Of a stretch of DNA of 64,000 nt, positions 26,265-35,778 are shown piece after piece. The DNA is from G965237725 sp965237725 (GTDB lineage: Bacteria; Pseudomonadota; Gammaproteobacteria; Arenicellales; Poriferihabitantaceae). Within the stretch, counting starts at the first letter, position 1; every line of letters starts with the position of its first letter. Below the pieces are notes generated by a model. The model was not told where the DNA came from, ran no database searches, and was given only the letters and a program-made list of their open reading frames with translations. The stretch spans positions 868,001 to 932,000 of the forward strand of contig OZ250151.1 in NCBI GenBank assembly GCA_965237725.1, given 5' to 3'. A program made the translations under genes and the position numbers.

Positions 26265-28139
26265 TTATGCCCTGGTATGATAAAGCTCGTTAATTCCGTC
26301 ATACCAGGTTGACAGACACAACCATTGCCAAACCAAATTTGAAATCGGCCTAGTTCCATTTTGATGTTCTTTTAAATGGTATTCGATACTTTTTTTGTCT
26401 AGATAACCATCTACAAATAATTTACTGTCCAATATCCGCGCCTCCGCTTCATCAAAAAGAGGTCCACGAAACCACGTTTCATAAGGAGTGGGAAAACCTA
26501 TTTTGCCCCGCCGCCTTTGAACTGCCTGAGGTAATAGTCCAGTCATTGCGTCTCGAAGTATGGACTTACGCCAACCATTGTGAATCTTGGCAGCAGGGCC
26601 AAGTGAGAAAGCCAGTTCAACAAGTCGATAATCGAGAAAAGGCACCCTCCCTTCTATAGAGAAAGCCATATTAATTTTGTCATCATATTTCAACAAGATG
26701 GGAAGCACCCCAAATACAGTATCAAAATGAAGGTTCTGATTCAGCCGACTTTGACCACTTAGCAGTATCTTTTTTTCCGTGGCGAGAAGATTCGCGTTTT
26801 TCAACAGCGGACCCAATACAGATTCTGCCCTTAAAGAATTATCGGATTTTAATCGGCACCAGATATTTTTCTTTACTAAGTCTGTAACCCCCGCTGGGTG
26901 GACTTGGATACCGCGATTCTGCCAGATTGAAAGTATTTCCCGACATGCGCGAATTATATGGAATCGCAAAGCGTAATCTTTTATCAGGGACGCGCTGTAT
27001 CGGGAGTAGCCGCCGAGAATTTCGTCTGCACCTTGGCCGAGTAACAATACCTTCACTTGCCCGCTCGCTCGCTTGGCAATTTCCCATCGCGGGAAAATAC
27101 CATGGGCCAGAGGCGGCTCCTCAAGATGCCATATCATTTGTGGCAGCGCCCCCAATAGTTGATCACGTTGGGGCCATACTTGATGCCCACGGGCTGGATA
27201 CATCGACGTCATCTGTTCCGTATAATATCGCTCATCATAATGTTTCGGTTCGTCGAAACAAGCCGTATAGGTTCGTAATGGTATTTGGCTCGATTGAGCA
27301 GCAATAGCATAGATTGAGCTTGAGTCCAGTCCGCCACTCAAAGAAATCCCGCAGGCAGCATCACTGACCATATGGGCGTTCACCGCATCTTCGAATGTGT
27401 TTTTAAAATGATCTATATCCGATTGTGCTGGAACCTTTCTCGAAAAAGGCGCTACATCAATATTCCAGTAACGCCATTCTTCCTTACCTTGCGCCGATAT
27501 GAGGAGATTGTGACCTGGCTGCAGTTGATTAATATCCTGGAAAAAAGTTGCTTTGGAACCATCCACGGAGGTGTTGTGCAAGTAAGCGGCCACCACTCCA
27601 CAATTGGGCCGGGTCTGCATTTCCTCACTGGCTAAAACCGCCCGAATTTCAGATGCAAATATAAATAACTCGCCATCGTCATAATAGTAAAACGGTTTTA
27701 TTCCAAAGCGATCCCTTGAGCAAAACAAGGTCTGCTCCAACGCATCCCAAACGGCAAACGCCCACATTCCATTGAAACGCGAGATGGATTCACTTCCCCA
27801 GGTTGCATATGCAGCAAGCAGCACTTCGGCATCACAAGTAGAACGAAATTCACAGCCCAGGGACCTCAAGGTATGCCTCAGATCAGCGGCATTGTAAATT
27901 TCTCCGTTAAAGGTTAGCCAATACCGTCCCTCCTGGTAGGACATTGGCTCGTGCCCTGCTGAAGTCAAATCCATGATGGCCAGGCGTCGATGGGCTAACC
28001 CCACACGATCGGAATCAAACAGCTCAATTCCATGACCATCGGGACCTCGATGCAACATGGTGTCCCGCATCAGTGAAAGCCGCTCCCGACCTAAAACAGT
28101 CTTCCCACTCCGACTGAGGTACCCCACTATTCCACACAT
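26265..28139 (-). CDS. asnB: Glutamine-hydrolysing asparagine synthetase
   Basis: A 624-residue AsnB. The nucleophile is Cys2 (MCGIVGYLSRSG), with GATase motifs HRGPDGHGIEL, AHRRLAIMDLTSAGHEPM and FNGEIYN. The synthetase domain has the ATP-binding PP-loop SLSGGLDSSSIYAIA near residue 263 and GQGADEILGGYSRY near 366. It uses glutamine and ATP to amidate aspartate, or, in biosynthetic loci, another carboxylate. It is divergent from the AsnB-like gene at 28370 across about 230 bases. Because of its neighbour and an ATP-grasp gene nearby, the substrate may not be free aspartate. Confidence 0.93.
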   Translation of the reverse strand: MCGIVGYLSRSGKTVLGRERLSLMRDTMLHRGPDGHGIELFDSDRVGLAHRRLAIMDLTSAGHEPMSYQEGRYWLTFNGEIYNAADLRHTLRSLGCEFRSTCDAEVLLAAYATWGSESISRFNGMWAFAVWDALEQTLFCSRDRFGIKPFYYYDDGELFIFASEIRAVLASEEMQTRPNCGVVAAYLHNTSVDGSKATFFQDINQLQPGHNLLISAQGKEEWRYWNIDVAPFSRKVPAQSDIDHFKNTFEDAVNAHMVSDAACGISLSGGLDSSSIYAIAAQSSQIPLRTYTACFDEPKHYDERYYTEQMTSMYPARGHQVWPQRDQLLGALPQMIWHLEEPPLAHGIFPRWEIAKRASGQVKVLLLGQGADEILGGYSRYSASLIKDYALRFHIIRACREILSIWQNRGIQVHPAGVTDLVKKNIWCRLKSDNSLRAESVLGPLLKNANLLATEKKILLSGQSRLNQNLHFDTVFGVLPILLKYDDKINMAFSIEGRVPFLDYRLVELAFSLGPAAKIHNGWRKSILRDAMTGLLPQAVQRRRGKIGFPTPYETWFRGPLFDEAEARILDSKLFVDGYLDKKSIEYHLKEHQNGTRPISNLVWQWLCLSTWYDGINELYHTRA

Positions 28140-28369
28140 ATTGGTTGTTAGAAATCTAGGAAGGTATGTGGAGAGAAAATTGGTTCACCAGGCGCATTAA
28201 TAGTGATATTGTTGTTACTGATCGTGGGATGTTACGGCGTGTTTGGTTATCGAAATGGGCACACTACATCGTTTTACTCATTACACTATAACACGCATTT
28301 TAGAACTGCTTTGCCATGCTTTTGAAACACAAGAAAACACAGGGGGAACCCAGTTGCATAACCCGTTAA
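28140..28369. promoter_or_regulatory. Divergent intergenic region between two asn synthetase-type genes
   Basis: A 230-bp gap serves both divergent starts. I see no clear -10/-35 pair with confidence, nor a strong palindrome. A run of AGGGGG lies about 22 bases before the 28370 start, too far to be a good ribosome-binding site. Two tiny frames occur (20 residues from 28229 and 17 from about 28318), neither convincing as a peptide precursor. Confidence 0.35.
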
Positions 28370-29884
28370 ATGCTACCTCAACTTAAATTTCACAAAATTT
28401 CCAGCTGGCCAAAACTTGCCTGGGTAGCGAAAATGAATCTCGAAACGGGAATTATTGATGTTGTCCATGGACCCAACCTGGAGATCTTTGATGATTGGTG
28501 TGCGGAAATGGTATGGGATTTACCATTCGAAAGTGGGGATTTTGATCAATCCGATTGTGTGATCGGATCAGGCATTCGATTAAGGGGTGATCGGGTCATA
28601 TTTGTAAATTCATCAGATACCCTTAGTCGCATTCAGTTCACTCAACTACAAAACGATTTATTTGTTTCAAATTCTATAGCAGCACTTTTAGCCATTGCAG
28701 ATGTAGATTTTGTAAATGAATTTGATTACGCCACCGCCCTGTCCGAAGTATCCAATGGGATCAGTCCAGGGAAATTTGAAATTCCCACAACAAAATCAAA
28801 AATTAGAGTTGTTTATTTCTATAATATTGAAGTCAAGGGCAAACAGATTACAGAAATTCATAAACCGAAGATAGCCAGAAGCTTTAATAATTTTACAAGC
28901 TATCGGAATTTTCTTCAGCAACAATCGAAATCTATCATGGAAAATGCATCCTGCCCTGCCAGGATTCACAAAATTTCCGGACTGGCAACGTGTTCACGAG
29001 GTTACGATTCACCAGCTACATCGCTACTGGCATTTGACGCAGGAGTTGCCAACGCAGTCACTATTCGCAAAGCGCGGCGGGCACCTGGAAGTTTATATGA
29101 TCTAGATGATTCTGGCGTTGATATTGCAAAACACATTGGGCTCAATTGTAAATCCTATGAACGTGAACGGGCTACCTATCCCTACGAAGATGCAATTTGG
29201 TCGGCGCTTGGGAAGGTCGGCGATCTGAATCTCACGGTATTTGATTTCCCTGGACCAGTTTGTTTGCTCTGGTGCGGATTTGGAGCCGGAAAAATCTGGG
29301 CAAAATCAACACCTGATTTCCAATTTCTGAGCAGAAGCCTCCCTACTGACTCATCGGGAATTCGTTTTTGTGAAGCCCGACTCGAACTTGGTGTATTACT
29401 TTGTTCGCCGCCTTTGTGGGCGCCATATCAACGAGAACAAATTCAAGGGATAAATTTTATGGATGAAATGAAACCCTGGCGGCTTAGTCAAGAGTATGAT
29501 CGCCCAATTCCGCGGCGTATGCTGGAAGAAATTGGGGTTAAACGCAGTTCATTCGGCACTCGTAAAAAGGCAAGTTCATTTAATCGTGTGTATGGTGCGC
29601 CACTGTCATTTGATCTTAGAGAAGATTTTTTCAAATTTATGATTCGACGTAAGCACAAGCCAATTACAGAACCTTTGGAATACCTTTCTCTTGTATTTAG
29701 GGCCTTGGACTCGCTGGTATTAGAAAAACTTCCAAGGCCAATCCGATTCTCCTGCCGACACTGGATTAAATTACCACAGCCAAACGACTTTTTTCTGTGG
29801 GCGAACCAGAGACGTAAAAATCGGTTTGCAGCTCATTTGCACCAGGACACATCTCAGGTTTCAACTACCCCACCGAGAACCTAG
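28370..29884 (+). CDS. Degenerate asparagine-synthetase-like protein
   Basis: A 504-residue protein. The N-terminal part (about 1-150) has a GATase-II-like outline with FVSNSIAALLA but no Cys2, so it should not hydrolyse glutamine. The C-terminal part has an altered PP-loop, TCSRGYDSPATSLLA (Ser209 to Ser214), where the canonical motif is SGGLDS. A conserved-looking RPIPRRMLEEIGVKRSSFG block follows. This resembles uncharacterised AsnB-like proteins. It probably adenylates a carboxylate, but the acceptor is unknown. The 3' end overlaps the convergent ATP-grasp gene by four bases. Confidence 0.7.
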   Translation: MLPQLKFHKISSWPKLAWVAKMNLETGIIDVVHGPNLEIFDDWCAEMVWDLPFESGDFDQSDCVIGSGIRLRGDRVIFVNSSDTLSRIQFTQLQNDLFVSNSIAALLAIADVDFVNEFDYATALSEVSNGISPGKFEIPTTKSKIRVVYFYNIEVKGKQITEIHKPKIARSFNNFTSYRNFLQQQSKSIMENASCPARIHKISGLATCSRGYDSPATSLLAFDAGVANAVTIRKARRAPGSLYDLDDSGVDIAKHIGLNCKSYERERATYPYEDAIWSALGKVGDLNLTVFDFPGPVCLLWCGFGAGKIWAKSTPDFQFLSRSLPTDSSGIRFCEARLELGVLLCSPPLWAPYQREQIQGINFMDEMKPWRLSQEYDRPIPRRMLEEIGVKRSSFGTRKKASSFNRVYGAPLSFDLREDFFKFMIRRKHKPITEPLEYLSLVFRALDSLVLEKLPRPIRFSCRHWIKLPQPNDFFLWANQRRKNRFAAHLHQDTSQVSTTPPRT

Positions 29885-30729
29885 AAATAATCATCGATCC
29901 CATGGGCGCGTTTGCGCAATAATTCAAGGTATGCCCCGGTTATCTTTCCACTCATCGATCCTGGTGTTTTATTTACATCTATGACCAATGGTGTTCCTGA
30001 ATCCATACAAAAATCTATTTTTCCATAATCCATTCCCAAGCGCTTTCGATAGGCCAGTATTTCAGGATAAGAATCCGTGGCAACCCGCCCTACCGTGTTG
30101 AAGCTGGTAATTATTGGCTCAGTAGACAAGTTCTTTACCCACTCATGGGAATTTCCTAAAAACTTATAGCTGTGAACACAATAATGGTTCTTTTCTTTTT
30201 CGGTTATGAATCGTTCAACCACACTGTTGGGATCATTCCAAATTTCTTCGGGCACATGTTCAATGGTTTCAAGAATTCTATAGTCAGATTGCCTGTTGTA
30301 CTGTGCAAAAGGTATTCGTAATTTCTTTTTGAGTTTCAAAACTGTCAGTCCTACCAAATTTGATTCTGCAATGCGTTCGGGCCAACCCGCATAATTTAAA
30401 TTAGACTTAACGATCACCCTGCCAACATAATGGCTGCGCCTGGTTAGCAATAATTCGCTGACTTCTGATTTTCGAATATCCCTTATATTTCCATTCAGCA
30501 CTATAGGATATCGATTGGCAAACTCCAGATATGCTTCAGGCACTACCGAAAGGTCGACGTGGACGATACAAACATCTGCTATGGAAAAATCATTGGGCCC
30601 ATACAAAAACTTGACTCGATACCCACGTTCACGCCAATGCTGGGCCATATGGGTAATTAGATAATTATTTATAAAAAAGCGGTTTACACTCTTATGAAAT
30701 AGTATTGCAATGCTTCTATTTAATGACAT
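29881..30729 (-). CDS. ATP-grasp ligase-like protein
   Basis: A 282-residue protein with an ATP-grasp end: FCMDSGTPLVIDVNKTPGSMSG near residue 240 supplies the Asp and Asn residues that bind Mg-ATP, and a strand before it reads DYGKIDFCMD. The N-terminal half is a Rossmann-like domain (ADVCIVHVDLSVVP). It likely joins a carboxylate to an amine using ATP. It is convergent with the AsnB-like gene and about 210 bases from the HIT gene. ATP-grasp enzymes beside AsnB-like enzymes are common in small-molecule or peptide modification loci. Confidence 0.75.
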   Translation of the reverse strand: MSLNRSIAILFHKSVNRFFINNYLITHMAQHWRERGYRVKFLYGPNDFSIADVCIVHVDLSVVPEAYLEFANRYPIVLNGNIRDIRKSEVSELLLTRRSHYVGRVIVKSNLNYAGWPERIAESNLVGLTVLKLKKKLRIPFAQYNRQSDYRILETIEHVPEEIWNDPNSVVERFITEKEKNHYCVHSYKFLGNSHEWVKNLSTEPIITSFNTVGRVATDSYPEILAYRKRLGMDYGKIDFCMDSGTPLVIDVNKTPGSMSGKITGAYLELLRKRAHGIDDYF

Positions 30730-30939
30730 GATATAAGGGTAATAAAATTCACCATAGAAGTTTTTCGTCCCGCAAATTCTGGAACATAAAATCGATTCCG
30801 TCAGCGCTCAATTGATTAGGTTACTTTGAAGGGTGAATGTGGTGCATTCTTCTTAGCATCGGCATATCCTAATCCATTATCAGTTTGACTGTTTCAATAA
30901 TTGAGGCACAATCCCCTCGTCTCAATATATTCTAATATC

Positions 30940-31320
30940 ATGACTACAGAACAACCCTGCAGATTTTGTAATCCAAGCCCTGAAAGATCCCTGATCAAGG
31001 GTGAATTATGTTTTGCCGCTTGGGATCGGCATCCAGTCAATCAGGGGCATATTTTGGTGATCCCGTATCGACATGTTCCAGGATACTTCGATATTACAGA
31101 GGAAGAGCGTAACGAAATGTGGTCATTAGTCCACGCAGGACAGTCAATAGTAGAAGAAAAATATAATCCTGATGGCTACAACATTGGTATTAACGTCGGA
31201 CAATGGGCTGGACAATCCATCCATCATGTTCATGTCCACGTCATTCCAAGGTATCAAGGCGACGTGGAAAATCCTAAAGGTGGCGTCCGTGGGGTCGTCC
31301 CAAACAAACAAAAATATTAA
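30940..31320 (+). CDS. HIT-family nucleotide-binding protein
   Basis: I place the start at the ATG at 30940, giving MTTEQPCRFCNPSPE; the upstream TTG extension adds 13 codons not typical of the family. The 126-residue product carries the HIT triad HHVHVHVIPR near its C-terminus, an RFCN zinc-type start and the HPVNQGHILVIPYRH segment. HIT proteins hydrolyse or transfer nucleotides such as AMP-lysine or ApnA. A perfect 18-bp hairpin follows 11 bases after the stop. Confidence 0.93.
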   Translation: MTTEQPCRFCNPSPERSLIKGELCFAAWDRHPVNQGHILVIPYRHVPGYFDITEEERNEMWSLVHAGQSIVEEKYNPDGYNIGINVGQWAGQSIHHVHVHVIPRYQGDVENPKGGVRGVVPNKQKY

Positions 31321-31331
31321 ATTTGATGAGT

Positions 31332-31381
31332 AAAATGATGTTAGATGAGATTTTTTATAAAGCCTCATCTAACATCATTTT
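31332..31381. terminator. Hairpin between convergent HIT and MOSC genes
   Basis: A perfect 18-bp inverted repeat (31332-31349 with 31364-31381; arm AAAATGATGTTAGATGAG) separated by a 14-nt loop. It could terminate both convergent units, although no clean U-tract follows in the plus direction. The right arm also encodes the last codons and stop of the MOSC gene. Confidence 0.7.
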
Positions 31382-31880
31382 TCATTGATAACACATTATC
31401 ATTGAGGCGAACCATTCCTGGCTCTAGCACCCTTGCAGTAATACCACCATGCCCTCGCATGGCGTTATAGCCGCCAATACCGAGTTGTTTTTCCATTTTG
31501 CTGCAGGGGTGACAAGAACCACTATACTCGAGCAATGCCTCGCCGATGCGAAATGTCTTGTCTTTTAGTGCCAGTAGATTAATACCTGATACGACAATAT
31601 TCCGTCGCAATAACGAAGGCTCAACAGATTCTAGATGCAGACAGGCAGCGATTACTGATAGGTGTTCCTGCTGAATTAATGTTACTTGCCTGGGATTCCC
31701 AGCTCGACCTTTAAAACGATCTCCTTCAAGCCCTTTACCGAGATTAATCTGGACATTTTCAAGTTCGATCATTGGCTCGTTACGGGACGGCCTGATCCCG
31801 ATCCACTCCACTCGCCCCACTTGGGGTAGCGTATTCAGTAATACCTGAAGCGGGTTCGATTCTAGACAAAGATTTTTCAT
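31365..31880 (-). CDS. MOSC-domain protein
   Basis: A 171-residue protein with the MOSC pattern: LEGDRFKGRAGNPRQVTLIQQEHL near residue 57, then SRLRRNIVVSGINL-type text, and the catalytic Cys in YSGSCHPCSKMEKQLG. MOSC domains carry sulfur or reduce N-hydroxylated substrates with the molybdenum cofactor; this short stand-alone type resembles YiiM. It ends inside the hairpin described for 31332-31381, so its C-terminal KNDVR is constrained by that structure. Confidence 0.9.
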   Translation of the reverse strand: MKNLCLESNPLQVLLNTLPQVGRVEWIGIRPSRNEPMIELENVQINLGKGLEGDRFKGRAGNPRQVTLIQQEHLSVIAACLHLESVEPSLLRRNIVVSGINLLALKDKTFRIGEALLEYSGSCHPCSKMEKQLGIGGYNAMRGHGGITARVLEPGMVRLNDNVLSMKNDVR

Positions 31881-31936
31881 TAATCGCTACATATCATATT
31901 AAGGCAACACCTTGTTTGGGCGTTTACAACAAGGAT

Positions 31937-32299
31937 TCAGGCCGAAATAAAATAATACTTGCGTAAGGTCTCTGTGATTTCCCAGGTGCAACGTGTACCT
32001 TTAGCGATAAAAAATGTATCGCCGGTAGTAAAAGTCTCTGAACTGCCATCATCGATGCGGGTCAGGGTAACGGAGCCGGCTAGTATTGTCATCATTTCAT
32101 GCACGGGGTATGGATCAATTACTTCTTTACAAGGCGCACATTCCCAGACACCGCTCAAAATGTTTTCGTCTTCGGTGGCGAAGTAATAGTGGTTTGTTTC
32201 TGATTTGTCATCGGTTGTAAATGCATCCGCTGCTGTAAAGTTTGATGGTAGCATTCCGGCGGCCGGGTTGGTTTCAAATCGTGAAAATGTTGTTTTCAT
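31937..32299 (-). CDS. Cupin (DUF861-type) protein
   Basis: A 120-residue single cupin: GVWECAPCKEVIDPYPVHEMMTILAGSVTL and later TGDTFFIAKGTRCTWEI, the two halves of the (S)-ureidoglycine aminohydrolase-like EutQ/DUF861 cupin. Some metal-ligand positions are present, but not a full set, so it could be a non-enzymatic binder. It is transcribed alone with clear gaps on either side. Confidence 0.87.
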   Translation of the reverse strand: MKTTFSRFETNPAAGMLPSNFTAADAFTTDDKSETNHYYFATEDENILSGVWECAPCKEVIDPYPVHEMMTILAGSVTLTRIDDGSSETFTTGDTFFIAKGTRCTWEITETLRKYYFISA

Positions 32300-32433
32300 A
32301 GCGTTCTCCTAATGTTGAATATTCCAGCATGATAACAAACTGTTAACGGTCAGAACAATTGTGATGAATTAACCTGGCGTAACGTTAATGGTACCGTCCG
32401 CAGATCGGCACCTGATTCAATTATCCATCTCCC

Positions 32434-32811
32434 CTAATTTTTCAACTTCAGCTTTACAATTTTCCCCTTCTCGTGAGCATCAATATAAGTTCCATTAATT
32501 ACGGCGTCTTCATAGATTAGGTCGTATTTGGTTATCCCGCAACCGGTTTGAGTATCAACCGAAAATACCATATGCCCATCTCCAGTATTTGGCGCTGAAA
32601 AAACCATGGTTTTACGGCAAGGAACCGACCCACCAAATTTCACCGTTCCCAAAATTTGACTATCGGACACCTCTTTAATCACTAAGGTATAAGGCCCACT
32701 AAGCACAGACTCTTTGAATTTGCCTTTATAAGTTCCGAGCACCATTTCATTTGCTGATACGGTCACCGTTAGGCAAAGCAGCAATTGCAACGCAATCAAT
32801 GTAGTCTTCAT
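32434..32811 (-). CDS. Small periplasmic protein of unknown function
   Basis: The start is set at the ATG at 32811 because GAGGAGGT lies 7 bases before it; an upstream in-frame ATG has no such signal. The 125-residue product has a signal peptide ending TVSA (residue 18 or so). The mature part is beta-rich, with two cysteines (in VPCRK and TGCGI) that could form a disulfide. I recognise no family. Confidence 0.75.
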   Translation of the reverse strand: MKTTLIALQLLLCLTVTVSANEMVLGTYKGKFKESVLSGPYTLVIKEVSDSQILGTVKFGGSVPCRKTMVFSAPNTGDGHMVFSVDTQTGCGITKYDLIYEDAVINGTYIDAHEKGKIVKLKLKN

Positions 32812-33009
32812 AAAACGACCTCCTCTGTTAGTGGGGGACATATCATCGCCCGGATCTTTTACAAATAGCAGCTATGCATTCTAATTTACACCAAAACATC
32901 TCCAGATTCTTTTCAATTATTGCGAATCTGGATGGAATTTCAATATTATGTTTCTGGAATTTACCTGAAATTTGATTATGTTTTTACACCTGATTTGCCG
33001 ATTGCTTGA

Positions 33010-33906
33010 TCAATAAAGCGACCAAATTACCAATCCCGCAGCAGCGACGAAGAAAACCCCGCTGCCCATAAGCATGGCATTGCCGAGACCCGTTAACTCC
33101 TTAAGCACATCATCAGCAGTGCCGAAATAAAGTGGAAGTCCCCGAGGCCGGTTTGGTGATGGCACTAATTCTCCATTATTCCATTTTCCAAATACGCATA
33201 TATCGTCGCCTGGTTTTAGAGTCCACGATTTAACTTCCCATTTTGGGGATAACTCCTTAAATCGGTATTGAATAGCAACGTCTATTTGATCCTGTGTTTG
33301 GCCTAGAAGATAGGCTCTGGTAACAAATGGTGGGATAGCTTTCGAGTTCGGTTGTGCGATATCTTCGACATGCTCTACAACGCTGTCAGACAGGGGTTGT
33401 TGTTCAGTATGAATCATATCTGGAAACCCACCCATTTTGACAATATCTCCATCGGTTGAGATTCCGCTTGGAGTGAGGTAAAAGCCATCATAGCGAATGA
33501 TTAAATGCAATGACCTACCGTCTTGTCTCTTACGTGCATTACTAAGGTCCACATCAAAATATTGATATCGATAAGCGAGCATGTTGTCATACAACAACTC
33601 GGCATTTGAATCCAGGGTGACTGCTTTACCAAAAACAGCGACCCACTGACCCTGTTGGTAAGGCCTTGATTGACGTGCCGCTTCCAGAGCACTTAGGTCG
33701 GCCTTTTCTTTTAACCCCTGCTGGGCAAGCCATAAGCCGGCCATAACAATTAATGGAACAAATAACGAAATTTTAAAATACCAACATAAAGCAGCAATAA
33801 TCACAATTACGACAGCTATGGACATTCGTGCCGCAATAATTCGATATGTTATAGCAAAAGGTGAACCGATTTGATTATCTATAGCTGCCTCACTTGGTCT
33901 GGCCAA
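33010..33906 (-). CDS. Membrane protein with GIDE-like architecture
   Basis: A 298-residue protein with two adjacent membrane segments near the N-terminus (about residues 28-45 and 47-62) and one at the extreme C-terminus (about 277-297). Between them is a soluble domain with YRYQYFDVDLSNARKRQDGRSLH and late WTLKPGDDICVFGKWNNG. The arrangement resembles bacterial proteins with a GIDE/E3-ligase-like region, but I could not verify the motif. Function unknown. Confidence 0.6.
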   Translation of the reverse strand: MARPSEAAIDNQIGSPFAITYRIIAARMSIAVVIVIIAALCWYFKISLFVPLIVMAGLWLAQQGLKEKADLSALEAARQSRPYQQGQWVAVFGKAVTLDSNAELLYDNMLAYRYQYFDVDLSNARKRQDGRSLHLIIRYDGFYLTPSGISTDGDIVKMGGFPDMIHTEQQPLSDSVVEHVEDIAQPNSKAIPPFVTRAYLLGQTQDQIDVAIQYRFKELSPKWEVKSWTLKPGDDICVFGKWNNGELVPSPNRPRGLPLYFGTADDVLKELTGLGNAMLMGSGVFFVAAAGLVIWSLY

Positions 33907-34046
33907 AATTCTTGTCTAGCATTATTGTGCCAGATTAATGGTCAGGATTAAAAAATAATTTTGGTAGAAATAATAAAATACACGATGGCACTTATAATTC
34001 TAACCAGGCGAGGTTGAAAATCTTTGGGTATTACTATTTATACTGG

Positions 34047-34067
34047 ATCCCGCATCAAGTGCGGGAT
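34047..34067. repeat. Palindromic repeat ATCCCGCA...TGCGGGAT
   Basis: An 8-bp perfect stem with a 5-base loop (ATCCCGCA TCAAG TGCGGGAT). This is a common intergenic palindrome seen in many proteobacterial genomes near stable hairpins. It lies in the 263-bp gap between the two minus-strand genes at 33906 and 34170. The gap holds no gene. Confidence 0.75.
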
Positions 34068-34169
34068 GACAATGGTGGCGCGGGCGGGATGGCAAGAGGG
34101 GTGTGATCGCGATGTCGAAGTCGGTGTAAGCGGGACGACGTGATAGTGTTTCCAATTCGACTATGGCTT

Positions 34170-35600
34170 CTAGCTATCAAATAAAATGTCTCGAATATCC
34201 CTAAGTTCAGCAACCAGTTGGTGAATATGTTCAATTTGGGTTTCAGGACTGGTTATGGTTAATCGCAAGTAGCGGACGCCGTCCAAGGTTGCTGTGGAAA
34301 TATAAAAGTGCCCACGCTTCAGCAACGCTTCTCTTAGACTGAGTTGGTCGGGAAAATCACACACCTTGAAGCAAAGAATATTTGATTGTGGCGGATGAGG
34401 ACATTCGAAATCCGCTTGTGCCTGCAGGTAATCATAAGAGGTTATAGTTAATTCAAACAAATCCTCGATGTACTTGGACACACCGACTTTCCCTTCTGCG
34501 GCCAGCATCAGGAAAAATTTTAGTCCCAATGCGGGTTTTGTGCATTCAATTGTACGATTCAGAAAATCGATGCCGGGTTGTTCTTTGTCGAAAAAAAGGT
34601 AGCTGGCTTTTTGCTCGAAGGCCTGATCCAGGGTATTTGAATTGCGCATCATTAGTGCAGTGCAGGTAGACGGTATGCGCATCAATTTGTGCATATTCAT
34701 GGTGATGGAATCTGAAAGCTCTGCACCATCCATTAAGTGAGCATAATGGGTTGTAAGCAACGCTGGGCCACCGTGTGCAGCGTCAATATGGAACCAGATA
34801 TCTTGTTCATTACATAACTCGCCAATTGCGCGAAAAGAATCATACATGCCGGCAACCGTATTGGCAGCATTGGCAACCAGTGCCATTGGCATTTTTCCTG
34901 ACCCGCGTAATTTTTTAATCGTATCAGGGATTTTATCGACAACAATTAACCCATATTCATCTATCTCCAAAGGAACTATCGACTGATGCCCCATACCCAT
35001 AATGCCCGCAGCACGGGCAATGGAATAGTGGGTTTCTTCTGGGACAAGGATGACTAAGTTGTCCGGGTTGCCCGTGCGCCAGACGTCTGGTACGCATTGG
35101 GTGCGAGCAGCAATCATTGCAGTAAGATTGCTGAGTGAGCCGCCCTGGAGCAAAACGCCCCCAGCGAATATCTCTCCAGTTTTCGTTTCAGGTGGCACAG
35201 GCGCTGCCGTCCAGCCAATTTTTCCGATCAGCCAGTTAATCAAAAAATACTCGAGACTGACTGAACTCGGGCCTAATTCATAAGTTGAGCCATCGCTATT
35301 GACATAGCTGTCCAGCAATCCGGCGACCGCAGACATAGGGTGTGGGACGGCACATTGATGGGCAATATTTCCAGGATGATAAACCGGAGTCACTCCAGAC
35401 AGGTATGACCTGAGAAAGTCCGATAAACTCTGTTCCGTTAAATTGCCATCCTCAAGAATTTTTTCAAGTTTCATATCCCCGATCAATTTATCCATCGGCG
35501 ACTGATTGATTGCCGGGGAGGATTGCGAACTGGCGTTGGCGTGAAATTCCTGCAAACGCTCAGTAGCGATTGCCAATGCGGATTGAAATGACAGGGTCAT
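34170..35600 (-). CDS. PLP-dependent group II decarboxylase
   Basis: A 476-residue enzyme of normal family length. The PLP lysine lies in DSITMNMHKLMRIPSTC (near residue 300), preceded by DIWFHIDAAHGGPALLT with the aspartate and histidine of the family. The N-terminal segment HPGNIAHQCAVPHPMSAVAGLLDS resembles glutamate/diaminobutyrate decarboxylases. The substrate cannot be chosen from sequence alone. A second, shorter decarboxylase of the same superfamily occurs at 17053 in this window. Confidence 0.88.
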   Translation of the reverse strand: MTLSFQSALAIATERLQEFHANASSQSSPAINQSPMDKLIGDMKLEKILEDGNLTEQSLSDFLRSYLSGVTPVYHPGNIAHQCAVPHPMSAVAGLLDSYVNSDGSTYELGPSSVSLEYFLINWLIGKIGWTAAPVPPETKTGEIFAGGVLLQGGSLSNLTAMIAARTQCVPDVWRTGNPDNLVILVPEETHYSIARAAGIMGMGHQSIVPLEIDEYGLIVVDKIPDTIKKLRGSGKMPMALVANAANTVAGMYDSFRAIGELCNEQDIWFHIDAAHGGPALLTTHYAHLMDGAELSDSITMNMHKLMRIPSTCTALMMRNSNTLDQAFEQKASYLFFDKEQPGIDFLNRTIECTKPALGLKFFLMLAAEGKVGVSKYIEDLFELTITSYDYLQAQADFECPHPPQSNILCFKVCDFPDQLSLREALLKRGHFYISTATLDGVRYLRLTITSPETQIEHIHQLVAELRDIRDILFDS

Positions 35601-35778
35601 GTAGATAAGATAATAAAATTCGTAACCAAATTATACGGTTTAGTTTGCTGGAGATACTAGCCTCCACTTTTTTTCTTGATAGTTTATTATAGAGTCAAAG
35701 CAAGCTAAATAATTTGCTACACTGCTACTTTAGCTATTGTCCTCATCAGCGCCATCACTACGTGGGAGTCCCAATGTC

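Noticed and set aside
28229..28291. A 20-residue frame (MLRRVWLSKW...) as a possible peptide precursor or start of a lasso-type protease
   Set aside because: Too short, no ribosome-binding site, and no continuation in any frame; no PqqD-like or protease gene nearby.
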